Of a stretch of 27,704 nt of DNA, positions 1 through 8,258 are shown piece by piece (position 1 is the stretch's first letter; each line of letters starts with the position of its first letter). Location: the NCBI GenBank assembly GCA_910589635.1, contig CAJUTD010000028.1, positions 4,877-32,580 of the forward strand, given 5' to 3'. The translations under genes were made by a program, and so were the position numbers. Under the pieces are notes generated by a model. The model was not told the DNA's origin, ran no database searches, and saw only the letters and a list, made by a program, of their open reading frames with translations. This DNA comes from an uncultured Lachnospiraceae bacterium. GTDB taxonomy: Bacteria > Bacillota > Clostridia > Lachnospirales > Lachnospiraceae.

Positions 1-1
1 G

Positions 2-667
2 TCCGACCATATACGGAAACTGGCGTCTGAGTTTTTCAATAGAAAAAATATGGAGATAACCATCCAGCAATTTTCTTGTGGAGAAGAATTATTGAAATAT
101 GACAGGCAGATAGATATTTTGTTTTTAGATATCAAGATGAAGGACATGAACGGCATGGAAACTGCAAGAAAGCTGCGGGAGCGTAAGTTTAGAGGCTTTC
201 TGATTTTCATCACGGTGCTAAAGGAAATGGTATTTCAGTCTTTCGAGGTACAGGCTTATGATTATTTGGTAAAGCCGGTCGAAGAAAAACACTTTGAAAA
301 AACAATGGAGCGTCTTTATGTTTCCATGCAGAATGCCAGTGAAGCCAGTTTACTTGTACAAAAGGGATATGAGAGCCGTATTATTTCTCTGGAGGATATT
401 ATTTTCTGTGAAATTATTGATAGGAAAATATATTTGAATTTAGTGTCGTCTGAGGTCATTGATTATTATGACCGGATTGAACATCTGGAAACTAAATTGG
501 TTGGCAGGTTTTTTCGGTGCCATAGGAGCTATCTAATCAATCTGAAACATTTAAAAAGCTATAAGAATGGAATTGCATATATGGAGGGCGGTAAGGAGAT
601 TCCAGTATCGCGGCTGCGCAGCAGGGAGTTTTCGGGAGTTGTTTTACAGTATATGAAAAACATCTAA
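2..667 (+). CDS. LytTR-family response regulator (5' truncated)
   Basis: Response regulator of the AgrA/LytR type: an N-terminal receiver domain phosphorylated by a partner kinase and a C-terminal LytTR DNA-binding domain. The frame is open to the window edge; the codons before the ATG at 50 read SDHIRKLASEFFNRKN, a normal receiver helix, so the true start lies upstream and the ATG at 50 is internal. Counting from that ATG, the phospho-acceptor is Asp27 in LFLDIK, and the receiver ends at the conserved YLVKPV lysine. The LytTR part begins near residue 100 and contains the typical FFRCHRSYLINL stretch. The kinase gene follows after 27 nt, so the two form a two-component system. The acidic pocket residues of the receiver lie outside the window. 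Target genes cannot be told from sequence; the downstream peptidase is the obvious candidate. Confidence 0.93.
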   Translation, partial: SDHIRKLASEFFNRKNMEITIQQFSCGEELLKYDRQIDILFLDIKMKDMNGMETARKLRERKFRGFLIFITVLKEMVFQSFEVQAYDYLVKPVEEKHFEKTMERLYVSMQNASEASLLVQKGYESRIISLEDIIFCEIIDRKIYLNLVSSEVIDYYDRIEHLETKLVGRFFRCHRSYLINLKHLKSYKNGIAYMEGGKEIPVSRLRSREFSGVVLQYMKNI

Positions 668-694
668 GAATTCTTTGCATATGGGAGATGTGTA

Positions 695-2014
695 ATGGCT
701 GATTGTATAGATTTTTTTTATGAATTTATTATGGGAAGCGTCGAGATGTTTGTTCTATTTTATTTTTTTGTCAAACTATTACGCAAAAGGGTAAGGAATT
801 ATGTTTATTTCGTGTTTGCTGTATGCGCAGTGCTGCTTTTCCATTTTGTCCAGGTTGGTACAATCGCAGGATTCGGGTTGGTTGTCCTCTTGCTTATGGC
901 GGGCGGAATTTTGCTCTTCCATGTCGAATTTAAGCTTTCTCTTTTATACGCGGCGCTGGTGGTTGAGATTATGCAGCTCTGTTATGGAATCGAGAAGTCT
1001 CTGCTTAGCGTTTTGTATCCTCTGATGTTTGCCGTCTTCCAGGACACGGCTGGCATGGTATTTATGTTGTTTGGAGAGTTAATGGCTCTGCTGCTGTCTG
1101 GGGTCTGTTATTACATGGTATACCGGTATTTTTCTTGTTATAGCAATACAGAAATGCAATACATGTACTTGGTTTTCATCCCGCTTTTAATGATATTTAT
1201 TATGGATGAATATATTAATTCCGTTGTATATGGCTGGGAGGTGGTCATAGAAGAAGACGGGACTATGGAATATCTTATCAATCACTGGCAGTTGCTTATC
1301 ATACAGATTTTGGGCATATCCAGCCTGTTCTGCATCTTGTTCGCGTATAAAAAGATCCTGCAAAACTTCCGTCTCAATTTGGAGCTGTCTTTGCTAGAAC
1401 AGGAGGAATATTCTTTAGGCCAGTATGTAGAGGAGGCGAAAGCGCACTATGAAAAAACAAAGTCATTCCGCCACGATATCAGAAATCACATTGCAGTTGT
1501 AAAAGATCTTCTGCAAAACGGAAAAACGGAGCAGGCGTTACATTATATCGGGGATATGGAAGATATAGCCGAGGGCCTGTCATTCCCATGTAGTACGAAT
1601 AATCCAGTAGTGGATATTTTAGTGGGAAACAAACTGGGAATTGCAAAGAACATAGGGATTGACGTCGACTGTTCACTCCTTCTGCCATACCCCTGTGGAC
1701 TGCGTGACATTGATATCTGCATTATCTTGTCAAATGCTTTGGATAATGCAATACATGCATGTAAAAATATGAGTTCCGGTGCCAAAAAATATATCCATGT
1801 ATCGGGACGTATACAGGGTGATTTTCTTATGATGGAAATTGGGAATAGTTTCCAGGGGGAGGGGATGTTCAAAAAAGGCACCGGACTGTCCAATATCAAG
1901 ACCGTGGCGGAAAAATACCATGGAGCCATGAGTATAAAAACACATGGCACAGAAGCCGTTCTTAACGTGCTGCTAATCATTCCACATCATTTAGAAAATA
2001 TCATAGGAGAATAG
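695..2014 (+). CDS. GHKL-type sensor histidine kinase (AgrC-like)
   Basis: Membrane sensor kinase that would phosphorylate the regulator encoded just upstream. About six hydrophobic segments fill residues 10-220, followed by a helical linker and the H-box FRHDIRNH with the phospho-accepting His260. The ATPase domain shows the N-box SNALDNAIHAC around residues 346-356 and a G-box KKGTGLSNIKTVAEKYHG near 400. Lack of a classical HisKA dimerisation domain plus these motifs places it in the GHKL (HATPase_c_5) group used with LytTR regulators. The ATG at 695 has GGGAG at 683-687. The ligand is unknown: no AgrB or AgrD gene is present in the visible part, so a peptide pheromone is not implied. The stop is 2 nt before the peptidase start, indicating co-translation. 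Confidence 0.93.
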   Translation: MADCIDFFYEFIMGSVEMFVLFYFFVKLLRKRVRNYVYFVFAVCAVLLFHFVQVGTIAGFGLVVLLLMAGGILLFHVEFKLSLLYAALVVEIMQLCYGIEKSLLSVLYPLMFAVFQDTAGMVFMLFGELMALLLSGVCYYMVYRYFSCYSNTEMQYMYLVFIPLLMIFIMDEYINSVVYGWEVVIEEDGTMEYLINHWQLLIIQILGISSLFCILFAYKKILQNFRLNLELSLLEQEEYSLGQYVEEAKAHYEKTKSFRHDIRNHIAVVKDLLQNGKTEQALHYIGDMEDIAEGLSFPCSTNNPVVDILVGNKLGIAKNIGIDVDCSLLLPYPCGLRDIDICIILSNALDNAIHACKNMSSGAKKYIHVSGRIQGDFLMMEIGNSFQGEGMFKKGTGLSNIKTVAEKYHGAMSIKTHGTEAVLNVLLIIPHHLENIIGE

Positions 2015-2016
2015 AA

Positions 2017-2976
2017 TTGAAATTTATGAAGAGAGCAGTAGTTCTTATTTCCCTGTGCGTTCTTGTGCTCATTTCTCTGTATGTGCTAACCAACCAGGGA
2101 ATGCAGAACGTTATAGATAAGGACACAGAAGGCAAATTACAAGAATTAGTGAATGAAGAAAAAGCTTCAGGGGAATTTGAGGCCCAAGGTGTACTCGGTC
2201 AGGGTTCGTTGGGAGATATGGCGGCGAAATATAGGATGCGGGAAGAGGTCTTTTCTTATGCAAACGCGCATAAGGAAAGTCCTTCCGGTGTACAGGGGAG
2301 CATGGAGGCTGCAACAAATGTAAAGAATATCTTGGATATTGCAGATATTAAGAAAATGGAAGCAGGAAGCATCCTTGATACTTCCAGGCTGCCGGCAACA
2401 GGGGTGGAATCGTTGTTTTACAGTGAGGAACTAAGTGCAGAGGTGCAGCAGCGGATTATGGGGATTTCCTATCAGGAGAATGACAATATTTCTTTGGGAG
2501 AGCTGCGGTATCTGCGTATTTTGCATATGGGCTTTGACGGACAGGCCCATATTGGAGAGCTGTTGGTGAATGTGTCGATTGCCACGGATGTGCTGGAGAT
2601 TATGAGGGAACTTTTTGAGAATGGATATGCGATTGAGAAAATGGTATTAGTGGATGCATATGGAGCGGATGATGAGCAGTCTATGGAGGATAATAACACG
2701 TCCGCTTTTAATTATAGGGAAATTGCCGGCAGCAGTAAGCTGTCACGCCACAGCCTGGGGCTTGCTATAGATATTAATCCTCTCTACAACCCCTGTGTGA
2801 AAAACAGCGGCGCCTCCATCAGCCCTGCGAATGCTGGCGATTACGCGGACAGAAGCCAGACGTTTGCCCATAAGATTGATGAAAATGACCTCTGTTACCG
2901 ATTGTTTTTGGAACATGGGTTTACCTGGGGCGGAAGCTGGCATTCGCTCAAGGATTACCAGCATTTTGAAAAATAG
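2017..2976 (+). CDS. Membrane-anchored M15-family peptidase (VanY/endolysin-like)
   Basis: Probable zinc D,D- or L,D-peptidase acting on peptidoglycan stem peptides outside the membrane. One N-terminal hydrophobic segment (residues 6-25) serves as anchor or signal; residues 30-160 form a low-similarity stalk; the M15 domain fills 160-319. Visible zinc-site signatures are SRHSLGLAIDIN with His245 and Asp252, and WHSLKDYQHFEK with Asp313 and His316. The FDGQAHIGELLVN and AFNYR motifs are typical of the M15C group that includes phage endolysins. The start is taken as TTG at 2017, seven nt after GGAG (2006-2009); the ATG at 2026 would be 16 nt away, which is too far. Translation is probably coupled to the kinase gene, so this enzyme is likely an output or sensory partner of the two-component system. 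Substrate bond specificity cannot be read from sequence. Confidence 0.9.
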   Translation: MKFMKRAVVLISLCVLVLISLYVLTNQGMQNVIDKDTEGKLQELVNEEKASGEFEAQGVLGQGSLGDMAAKYRMREEVFSYANAHKESPSGVQGSMEAATNVKNILDIADIKKMEAGSILDTSRLPATGVESLFYSEELSAEVQQRIMGISYQENDNISLGELRYLRILHMGFDGQAHIGELLVNVSIATDVLEIMRELFENGYAIEKMVLVDAYGADDEQSMEDNNTSAFNYREIAGSSKLSRHSLGLAIDINPLYNPCVKNSGASISPANAGDYADRSQTFAHKIDENDLCYRLFLEHGFTWGGSWHSLKDYQHFEK

Positions 2977-3005
2977 TTGTGTTAAATGTGCAAACAGGCT
3001 ATAAT
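2977..3005 (+). promoter_or_regulatory. Candidate sigma-A promoter for the alcohol dehydrogenase
   Basis: A perfect -10 TATAAT lies at 3000-3005 with a weak -35 TTGTGT at 2977-2982, spacer 17. It starts directly after the peptidase stop codon and lies 104 nt before the dehydrogenase ATG. The -35 matches consensus only in TTG. Confidence 0.5.
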
Positions 3006-3109
3006 GGAGAAAATTGCTTAGAATACGAATAGGGTATAAGGAACATATTTTCTAAAATGATAATGGAAGATGATTTCAGTGCTCAACATAGCGGAATGGA
3101 GGAAATGGT

Positions 3110-4210
3110 ATGCAGATTTATATGCCGACCAACGTATACAGTGAGAACAACTGTGTGATGAATCATAAAAAGGAGCTTGCTGCCTTGGGGAACAAGGCGC
3201 TGCTTGTGACAGGAAAGCATTCTTCACAGGCAAACGGTTCTTTAGCGGACGTGAAACAAGCATTGCAGGAAGAGGGAACAGCCTATGCTGTCTTTGATAA
3301 GATTGAAGAGAACCCTTCCATTGAGACGGTGATGCAGGCAAGGGAATTCGGAATAAGTGAAAATGTGGATTTTGTGATAGGAATCGGCGGCGGTTCCCCT
3401 ATGGATGCGGCAAAAGCGATTGCCTTGATGATTGCTAATCCTGGGGAGGATGAGAGCATTCTCTATGAAGCGCGCGAGTTTCAGTCTTTACCGGTGGCAG
3501 AAGTGCCAACTACGGCGGGGACTGGTTCAGAGACGACTCCTTATGCAATTTTGACGATTCATGCCCGCAGGACCAAGCAGAGCATCAGCTATCGGATTTA
3601 TCCGGCGCTTGCACTGCTAGATAGCAAGTACCTTAAGACAGAAAGCTTAGATACGCTCGTCAATACAACTGTGGATGCGTTGGCACATTTAATTGAAAGT
3701 TATCTGAATACGAACGCTAATTCCTTCAACCGCATGTATTCGGAGAAAGGCCTGCGTCTGTTTGCAGAGATGAAAGATGATTTATTGCAGTGCAGGCGGT
3801 TCGGTGGGCAACCGAGGCAGACATTGTCTGATGAGGTGTTTGATAAGCTGATGCAGATGTCGACAACGGCAGGCATGGCGATTACCCACACCAGTACGTC
3901 GCTTCCACATGGCCTCAGCTATCCGGTTACCTACGAGATGGGAGTGCCTCACGGCAAAGCGGTGGGCATCTTTCTGCCAGGATTTTTGAAGTTTTACCAG
4001 GATAAAGAGGATGTGCGGGCGGTACTGAGGCAAATGTGCTTTGCAAGCGTAGATGATTTTACGGAATATTTGGACGAACTGTTAGGGAAAGTTAAGATTT
4101 CGGATGATTTGTGGAAGAAGGACGTGGAGATGATAATGGGAAATCAGGCCAAGCTGAGAAATTATCCCTTCACCATGGAAGAAGAGACTTTGTACAAATT
4201 CCGTAGATAA
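3110..4210 (+). CDS. Iron-containing alcohol dehydrogenase family protein
   Basis: NAD(P)-dependent, metal-dependent group III alcohol dehydrogenase interconverting alcohols and aldehydes or ketones; the substrate is not predictable. The cofactor domain carries GIGGGSPMDAAKAIA (residues 91-105) and the TTAGTGSETTPYA signature (134-146). The four expected metal ligands are present with family spacing: Asp189 and His193 in TVDALAHLIE, His267 in LPHGLSYPV and His281 in VPHGKAVG. At 366 residues it is slightly shorter than the usual 380-400. The ATG at 3110 is preceded by GGAGG (3098-3102, spacer 7); an overlapping ATG at 3105 is out of frame. queH follows 11 nt after the stop, so they are probably co-transcribed although functionally unrelated. 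Intact catalytic residues argue for an active enzyme. Confidence 0.93.
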   Translation: MQIYMPTNVYSENNCVMNHKKELAALGNKALLVTGKHSSQANGSLADVKQALQEEGTAYAVFDKIEENPSIETVMQAREFGISENVDFVIGIGGGSPMDAAKAIALMIANPGEDESILYEAREFQSLPVAEVPTTAGTGSETTPYAILTIHARRTKQSISYRIYPALALLDSKYLKTESLDTLVNTTVDALAHLIESYLNTNANSFNRMYSEKGLRLFAEMKDDLLQCRRFGGQPRQTLSDEVFDKLMQMSTTAGMAITHTSTSLPHGLSYPVTYEMGVPHGKAVGIFLPGFLKFYQDKEDVRAVLRQMCFASVDDFTEYLDELLGKVKISDDLWKKDVEMIMGNQAKLRNYPFTMEEETLYKFRR

Positions 4211-4221
4211 GAGGAAGTTTT

Positions 4222-4932
4222 ATGAAACGCAATTACCAGAAAGAGATGGAACAGGTAATCGAGAGTTTGCAGGGGAAAGAATCGGCACCGACGTTACTGC
4301 TGCATAGCTGCTGTGCGCCTTGCAGCAGTTATGTTCTGCAATATCTTTCTCATTATTTTCAAATCACAGTGCTCTATTATAACCCTAATATTTATCCGTC
4401 GGAGGAATATTGGAAGCGCGTAAAAGAACAGGAAGACTTTATCAAACGATTTTCCAGGCGTGCCGGTGAGGAGCGAAATGGTATGCAAGAGTTTGTTGGG
4501 CAGGCGTTAGGAGAAGCCGCGTCTGTTTTTTATCCGATAAGTTTTGTAGAGGGAGAGTTTGAACAGAACCGATTTTATGAGGCAGTAAAGGGCATGGAGC
4601 ATCTGCCAGAAGGAGGAGAGCGCTGTTTTTGCTGTTATGAGCTGCGGCTGCGCAAAGCGGTAGAATATGCAAAACGGCTGCATATGGATTTTTTTACGAC
4701 TACGTTGTCCATAAGCCCGCTGAAGAATGCAGGGAAGCTCAATGAAATAGGTGAGCATTTGGCGCAGGAGTATGGGATTTCCTATCTTTGTTCTGATTTT
4801 AAGAAGAAAGATGGTTATAAGCAGTCGGTTGCGCTCTCCAAAGAATACGGCATGTACCGTCAGGACTATTGCGGCTGCGTGTTCTCTAAGCAGGAGCGAG
4901 AGCGGCAGAAGGAGAACGCTCTTATAGATTAG
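4222..4932 (+). CDS. queH: Epoxyqueuosine reductase QueH
   Basis: Catalyses the last step of queuosine synthesis, reducing epoxyqueuosine to queuosine in the anticodon loop of GUN-type tRNAs; QueH is the cobalamin-independent alternative to QueG. The cysteine pattern is diagnostic: LLLHSCCAPCSS (Cys30, Cys31, Cys34), GERCFCCYELRL (Cys135, Cys137, Cys138) and QDYCGC (Cys217, Cys219). The first two groups supply the iron-sulfur cluster ligands in characterised QueH; the last pair may be redox-active. FFTTTLSISPLKN is another family hallmark. The ATG at 4222 follows GAGG at 4211-4214. Length (236 residues) is normal for the longer Firmicute form. No other queuosine genes are in view, which fits either a scattered pathway or salvage. 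Confidence 0.94.
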   Translation: MKRNYQKEMEQVIESLQGKESAPTLLLHSCCAPCSSYVLQYLSHYFQITVLYYNPNIYPSEEYWKRVKEQEDFIKRFSRRAGEERNGMQEFVGQALGEAASVFYPISFVEGEFEQNRFYEAVKGMEHLPEGGERCFCCYELRLRKAVEYAKRLHMDFFTTTLSISPLKNAGKLNEIGEHLAQEYGISYLCSDFKKKDGYKQSVALSKEYGMYRQDYCGCVFSKQERERQKENALID

Positions 4933-5012
4933 AAAGAAGATTCGATGTCACAGTTATATGTGAGTGGATAATTTAAAATAATAAGGAAATTTTGCAGTTA
5001 AGGAGGACAATT

Positions 5013-6434
5013 ATGGCACAATTATGGGGAGGACGCTTTACGAAAGAGACAGACCAGCTTGTCTACAATTTTAATGCGTCCATATCGTTTGATAAGAAAT
5101 TTTACCGGCAGGATATGGAGGGCAGTATTGCCCATGTGAAGATGCTTGGCAGGCAGGGAATCCTTACAGAGCAGGAGACGGAAGCGTTGGTAACAGCGGT
5201 AAAACAAATCCTGTGTGAAGTGGAAACAGGCGAACTGGAGATTTCCCACGAGTATGAGGACATCCACAGTTTTGTTGAGGCGACGCTGATTGACCGTCTG
5301 GGAGATACCGGGAAGAAACTGCACACTGGCAGGAGCCGTAACGATCAGGTGGCGCTGGATATGCGGCTTTACACGAGGCAGGAAGTTCTGGCCGTGGACG
5401 AACTGTTAGAAGAATTGCTACATACGCTTTTGACAATTATGGAGGACAATATAGGAACCTTTATGCCGGGCTTTACGCATTTGCAGAAAGCGCAGCCGGT
5501 GACGCTGGCGCATCATCTTGGCGCATACTTTGAGATGTTCAAACGTGACCGTCAGCGTATGCAGGATATTTACCGGAGGATGAATTACTGTCCTTTGGGT
5601 TCCGGCGCGCTTGCAGGGACAACTTATGATTTGGACAGGTATTACACCGCAGAGCTTTTGGGATTTGACGGGCCAACGTTGAACAGCATGGACGGCGTTT
5701 CAGACCGTGATTATCTCATCGAATATCTCTCAGCGCTCTCCACGGTGATGATGCATTTGAGCCGTTTCTCGGAGGAAGTTATTATCTGGAACAGTAATGA
5801 GTATCAATTTGTGGAGATTGACGACGCTTACAGCACTGGCAGCAGTATTATGCCTCAAAAGAAAAATCCGGACATTGCGGAGCTTGTGCGTGGTAAGACG
5901 GGGCGTGTCTACGGCGCACTGGTTTCCCTGCTTACAACTATGAAGGGAATCCCTCTTGCGTACAATAAGGATATGCAGGAGGACAAAGAGCTGGTGTTTG
6001 ATGCTATTGATACGGTAAAAGGCTGCCTGGCTTTGTTTACAGGTATGTTGTCCACAATGAAATTTAACAAAGATAAGATGGAGGCCAGCGCCAAACATGG
6101 ATTTACAAATGCCACAGATGCGGCGGACTATCTGGTGAACCACGGCGTACCGTTCAGAGACGCTCACGGTATTGTGGGGCAAATTGTTTTGTACTGCATT
6201 GACAAAGGAATTGCCATTGACGATATGAGCCTGGAGGAATTGAAAGCCATCAGCCCGGTCTTTGAACAAGATATTTTTGAGGCGGTGTCCATGGAGACTT
6301 GTGTGGAGAAACGTTTGACAGTTGGCGCACCGGGACAGGAGGCAATGAAAAAGGTCATTGCCTTGGAAAAGGAAACGCTCGCGCAGGATTGGAAATCGGA
6401 CCTTCCTGATTGGGAACAGGGGCTGCTGGGATAA
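5013..6434 (+). CDS. argH: Argininosuccinate lyase
   Basis: Cytosolic tetrameric lyase splitting argininosuccinate into arginine and fumarate, the final step of arginine synthesis. The fumarase/aspartase superfamily signature GSSIMPQKKNPD lies at residues 276-287, with the catalytic serine at 277/278; TGRSRNDQVA (105-114) and GFTHLQKAQPV with His156 are the other conserved blocks. Length of 473 residues is near the family norm. The start is set at 5013, seven codons inside the longest frame, because AGGAGG (5001-5006) sits 6 nt before this ATG and MAQLWGGRF is the usual beginning. The 80-nt gap after queH and the strong ribosome binding site suggest separate control. No argG is in the window. 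Confidence 0.97.
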   Translation: MAQLWGGRFTKETDQLVYNFNASISFDKKFYRQDMEGSIAHVKMLGRQGILTEQETEALVTAVKQILCEVETGELEISHEYEDIHSFVEATLIDRLGDTGKKLHTGRSRNDQVALDMRLYTRQEVLAVDELLEELLHTLLTIMEDNIGTFMPGFTHLQKAQPVTLAHHLGAYFEMFKRDRQRMQDIYRRMNYCPLGSGALAGTTYDLDRYYTAELLGFDGPTLNSMDGVSDRDYLIEYLSALSTVMMHLSRFSEEVIIWNSNEYQFVEIDDAYSTGSSIMPQKKNPDIAELVRGKTGRVYGALVSLLTTMKGIPLAYNKDMQEDKELVFDAIDTVKGCLALFTGMLSTMKFNKDKMEASAKHGFTNATDAADYLVNHGVPFRDAHGIVGQIVLYCIDKGIAIDDMSLEELKAISPVFEQDIFEAVSMETCVEKRLTVGAPGQEAMKKVIALEKETLAQDWKSDLPDWEQGLLG

Positions 6435-6473
6435 TGGGCTGCATGTAGGACTGTCAAGAATGAGGATGTGTAC

Positions 6474-6590
6474 CGATTCGGAGTAGGACGTTGTCAGCAA
6501 AGCTGGCCCGAATCGCGCACCAAGTCTCGCGGGCGTGAGACTTGAACTATACAGAATTCACAGAATTGGCGACGGCAGTTTGTGAATTTT
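6474..6590 (+). promoter_or_regulatory. Structured RNA-like segment upstream of asd
   Basis: The 286-nt gap between argH and asd holds several consecutive stems. Stem 1: 6474-6481 with 6508-6515, 8 perfect pairs, enclosing stem 2: 6493-6498 with 6502-6507 (loop AAA, one G-U), which abuts stem 1 on its 3' side and leaves an 11-nt 5' bulge. Stem 3: 6521-6530 with 6535-6544, 10 pairs, loop GGGC. Stem 4: 6553-6564 with 6579-6590, 12 pairs with two G-U. I do not find the core of the lysine riboswitch, T-box or SAM riboswitch classes. It could be an unassigned cis-acting leader, the 3' UTR of argH or a dispersed repeat. Confidence 0.5.
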
Positions 6591-6683
6591 GTGTAATATG
6601 CAGGATTGCTTTTTTGTAGGAAATGTATTAGTATATCTATCAGAAAAACAATCGTCCGCGTATGACGGACAAGAGAAAGATAG

Positions 6684-6704
6684 CTCCCTGGATTGTCCAG
6701 GGAG
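6684..6704 (+). promoter_or_regulatory. Hairpin directly before the asd ribosome binding site
   Basis: A perfect 9-bp stem, CTCCCTGGA (6684-6692) with TCCAGGGAG (6696-6704) and a 3-nt TTG loop, ends 4 nt before the GAGGAG (6709-6714) used by asd. It lacks a T-tract, so it is not an intrinsic terminator by itself. It could act on translation or protect the mRNA 5' end. Confidence 0.5.
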
Positions 6705-6720
6705 AGTGAGGAGATTAGAG

Positions 6721-7806
6721 ATGAGTCAGAAATTGAGAGTAGGAATCCTTGGCGGAACAGGTATGGTAGGTCAGCGTTTTATCGCTTTGTTGGAGAATCA
6801 CCCATGGTTTGAGGTGACGACGATTGCGGCAAGCCCACGTTCTGCCGGTAAGAGATATGAGGAAGCTGTGGGAGAGCGTTGGAAGATGGACACTCCCATG
6901 CCTGAAGCTGTGAAGGATATTGTCGTTATGAATGTAAATGAAGTGGAAGCGGTGGCATCCAAGGTAGATTTCGTATTCAGTGCGGTAGATATGTCCAAAG
7001 ATGAGATTAAAGCGATTGAAGAAGCTTATGCCAAGACGGAGACTCCGGTTGTTTCCAACAACAGTGCGCACCGCTGGACACCGGATGTGCCGATGGTCGT
7101 GCCGGAAATCAACGCCGAACATATGAAGGTAATCGAGTTCCAGAAGAAACGTTTAGGGACGGACAGAGGGTTTGTAGCAGTGAAACCTAATTGCTCCATC
7201 CAGTCTTATGCGCCTGTCTTGACTGCATGGCTGGAATTTGAGCCTTATGAGGTAGTTGCTACGACTTACCAGGCAATTTCCGGGGCAGGCAAGACATTTA
7301 AGGACTGGCCGGAGATGGTGGGCAATGTGATTCCCTATATCGGCGGCGAGGAAGAGAAATCGGAGAAGGAGCCTTTGCGTATCTGGGGCGAGGTTAAGGA
7401 TGGTGTGATTGTGCCGGCAAGCGCCCCCACGATTACGTGTCAGTGCGTGCGTGTGCCGGTGTTGAATGGACATACGGCGGCGGTGTTTGTAAAGTTCAAG
7501 AAGAAGCCTACCAAGGAACAATTGATTCAGAAGCTGAAAGAGTTCAGTGGCGTTCCGCAGGAGTTAGGACTTCCCAGCGCCCCCAAGCAGTTTATCCAGT
7601 ATCTTGAGGAGGATAACCGTCCGCAAGTGACGGAAGACGTAAATTACGAAAACGGCATGGGCGTAAGCGTTGGACGATTGAGAGAAGATACCGTGTATGA
7701 CTGGAAGTTTATTGGCCTTTCCCATAATACCGTGCGCGGTGCGGCAGGCGGAGCAATCCTCTGCGCAGAGCTCTTGAAGGCGCAGGGATATATTTCAGCA
7801 AAATAA
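6721..7806 (+). CDS. asd: Aspartate-semialdehyde dehydrogenase
   Basis: NADP-dependent reduction of aspartyl phosphate to aspartate semialdehyde, the branch point to lysine/diaminopimelate, threonine and methionine. The N-terminal Rossmann motif is GILGGTGMVGQRF (residues 8-20). The catalytic cysteine is Cys158 in VKPNCSIQS, and YQAISGAGKTF follows; the conserved histidine lies in NGHTAAVF near 250. The length (361 residues) and these motifs match the archaeal/fungal-like ASADH branch common in Clostridia rather than the E. coli type. The start is the ATG at 6721 with GAGGAG just upstream; the frame is open further upstream, but those codons encode no family sequence and overlap the hairpins. 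A factor-independent-like hairpin follows the stop. Confidence 0.96.
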   Translation: MSQKLRVGILGGTGMVGQRFIALLENHPWFEVTTIAASPRSAGKRYEEAVGERWKMDTPMPEAVKDIVVMNVNEVEAVASKVDFVFSAVDMSKDEIKAIEEAYAKTETPVVSNNSAHRWTPDVPMVVPEINAEHMKVIEFQKKRLGTDRGFVAVKPNCSIQSYAPVLTAWLEFEPYEVVATTYQAISGAGKTFKDWPEMVGNVIPYIGGEEEKSEKEPLRIWGEVKDGVIVPASAPTITCQCVRVPVLNGHTAAVFVKFKKKPTKEQLIQKLKEFSGVPQELGLPSAPKQFIQYLEEDNRPQVTEDVNYENGMGVSVGRLREDTVYDWKFIGLSHNTVRGAAGGAILCAELLKAQGYISAK

Positions 7807-7818
7807 GATAACAGAATA

Positions 7819-7850
7819 GATAAGGCTGCTTCTTCGGGAGCAGTCTTATC
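7819..7850 (+). terminator. Hairpin after asd
   Basis: A 12-bp stem with one G-U pair, 7819-7830 with 7839-7850, loop TCTTCGGG, beginning 12 nt after the asd stop. No T-run follows, so termination may be partial and the next gene may be reached by read-through. Confidence 0.55.
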
Positions 7851-7874
7851 TGCATGAAAAAGGAGTATCTCAAA

Positions 7875-8258
7875 ATGACAGGAACATTGATGACGGCAAT
7901 TATTGCGATAACGTTAGCGTTAGTATTTTATACCATTGGTGTGTGGTCAGAGCATCGAAGCAGAAAATTGAAAAGAATCCATTTGATTTTCTTTTGGCTT
8001 GGGCTTTGCATGGATACAACGGGGACAATTCTCATGGGGCGAATAGCAAAACACTCTATGTTTTCAGGAGAAGTTTCCCTGCACGGCGTGACGGGAGCTT
8101 TAGCGATTATACTGATGATAGTGCATGCAGTCTGGGCTACGGTTGTTTTAGTAAAGAATAATGAAGGCTCAGCAAAGAATTTTCACAAGTTTAGCCTTGT
8201 AGTCTGGGCAATTTGGCTTATTCCATATATTCTTGGAATGGTAATAGGGATGAAGTAA
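7875..8258 (+). CDS. HsmA-like small integral membrane protein
   Basis: A 127-residue polytopic protein resembling the TIGR03987/HsmA family, whose molecular function is poorly known. Four hydrophobic segments are visible. Conserved-looking features are the basic SEHRSRKLKRIH loop after the first segment, GLCMDTTGT in the second, the SLHGVTGALA start of the third and a histidine in IVHAVWA. The start is placed at ATG 7875 because AGGAG (7861-7865) sits 9 nt before it; the alternative ATG at 7854 would add seven residues and would place that ribosome binding site inside the coding sequence. The gene stands alone between asd and an unrelated coiled-coil gene. Confidence 0.8.
   Translation: MTGTLMTAIIAITLALVFYTIGVWSEHRSRKLKRIHLIFFWLGLCMDTTGTILMGRIAKHSMFSGEVSLHGVTGALAIILMIVHAVWATVVLVKNNEGSAKNFHKFSLVVWAIWLIPYILGMVIGMK

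Noticed and set aside
1479..1980. Several minus-strand frames inside the first kinase gene
   Set aside because: They are opposite an intact GHKL kinase, overlap each other in different frames and have no domain content.
5730..6500. A 256-residue open frame on the minus strand across the 3' part of argH
   Set aside because: It lies opposite a fully convincing argH, has no ribosome binding site of note and its translation has no recognisable domain; it is a shadow of the argH codon pattern.
6435..6720. Lysine riboswitch or T-box upstream of asd
   Set aside because: Checked because asd often carries them; the conserved core strings of these classes, including the T-box GGTGG-type bulge, were not found.
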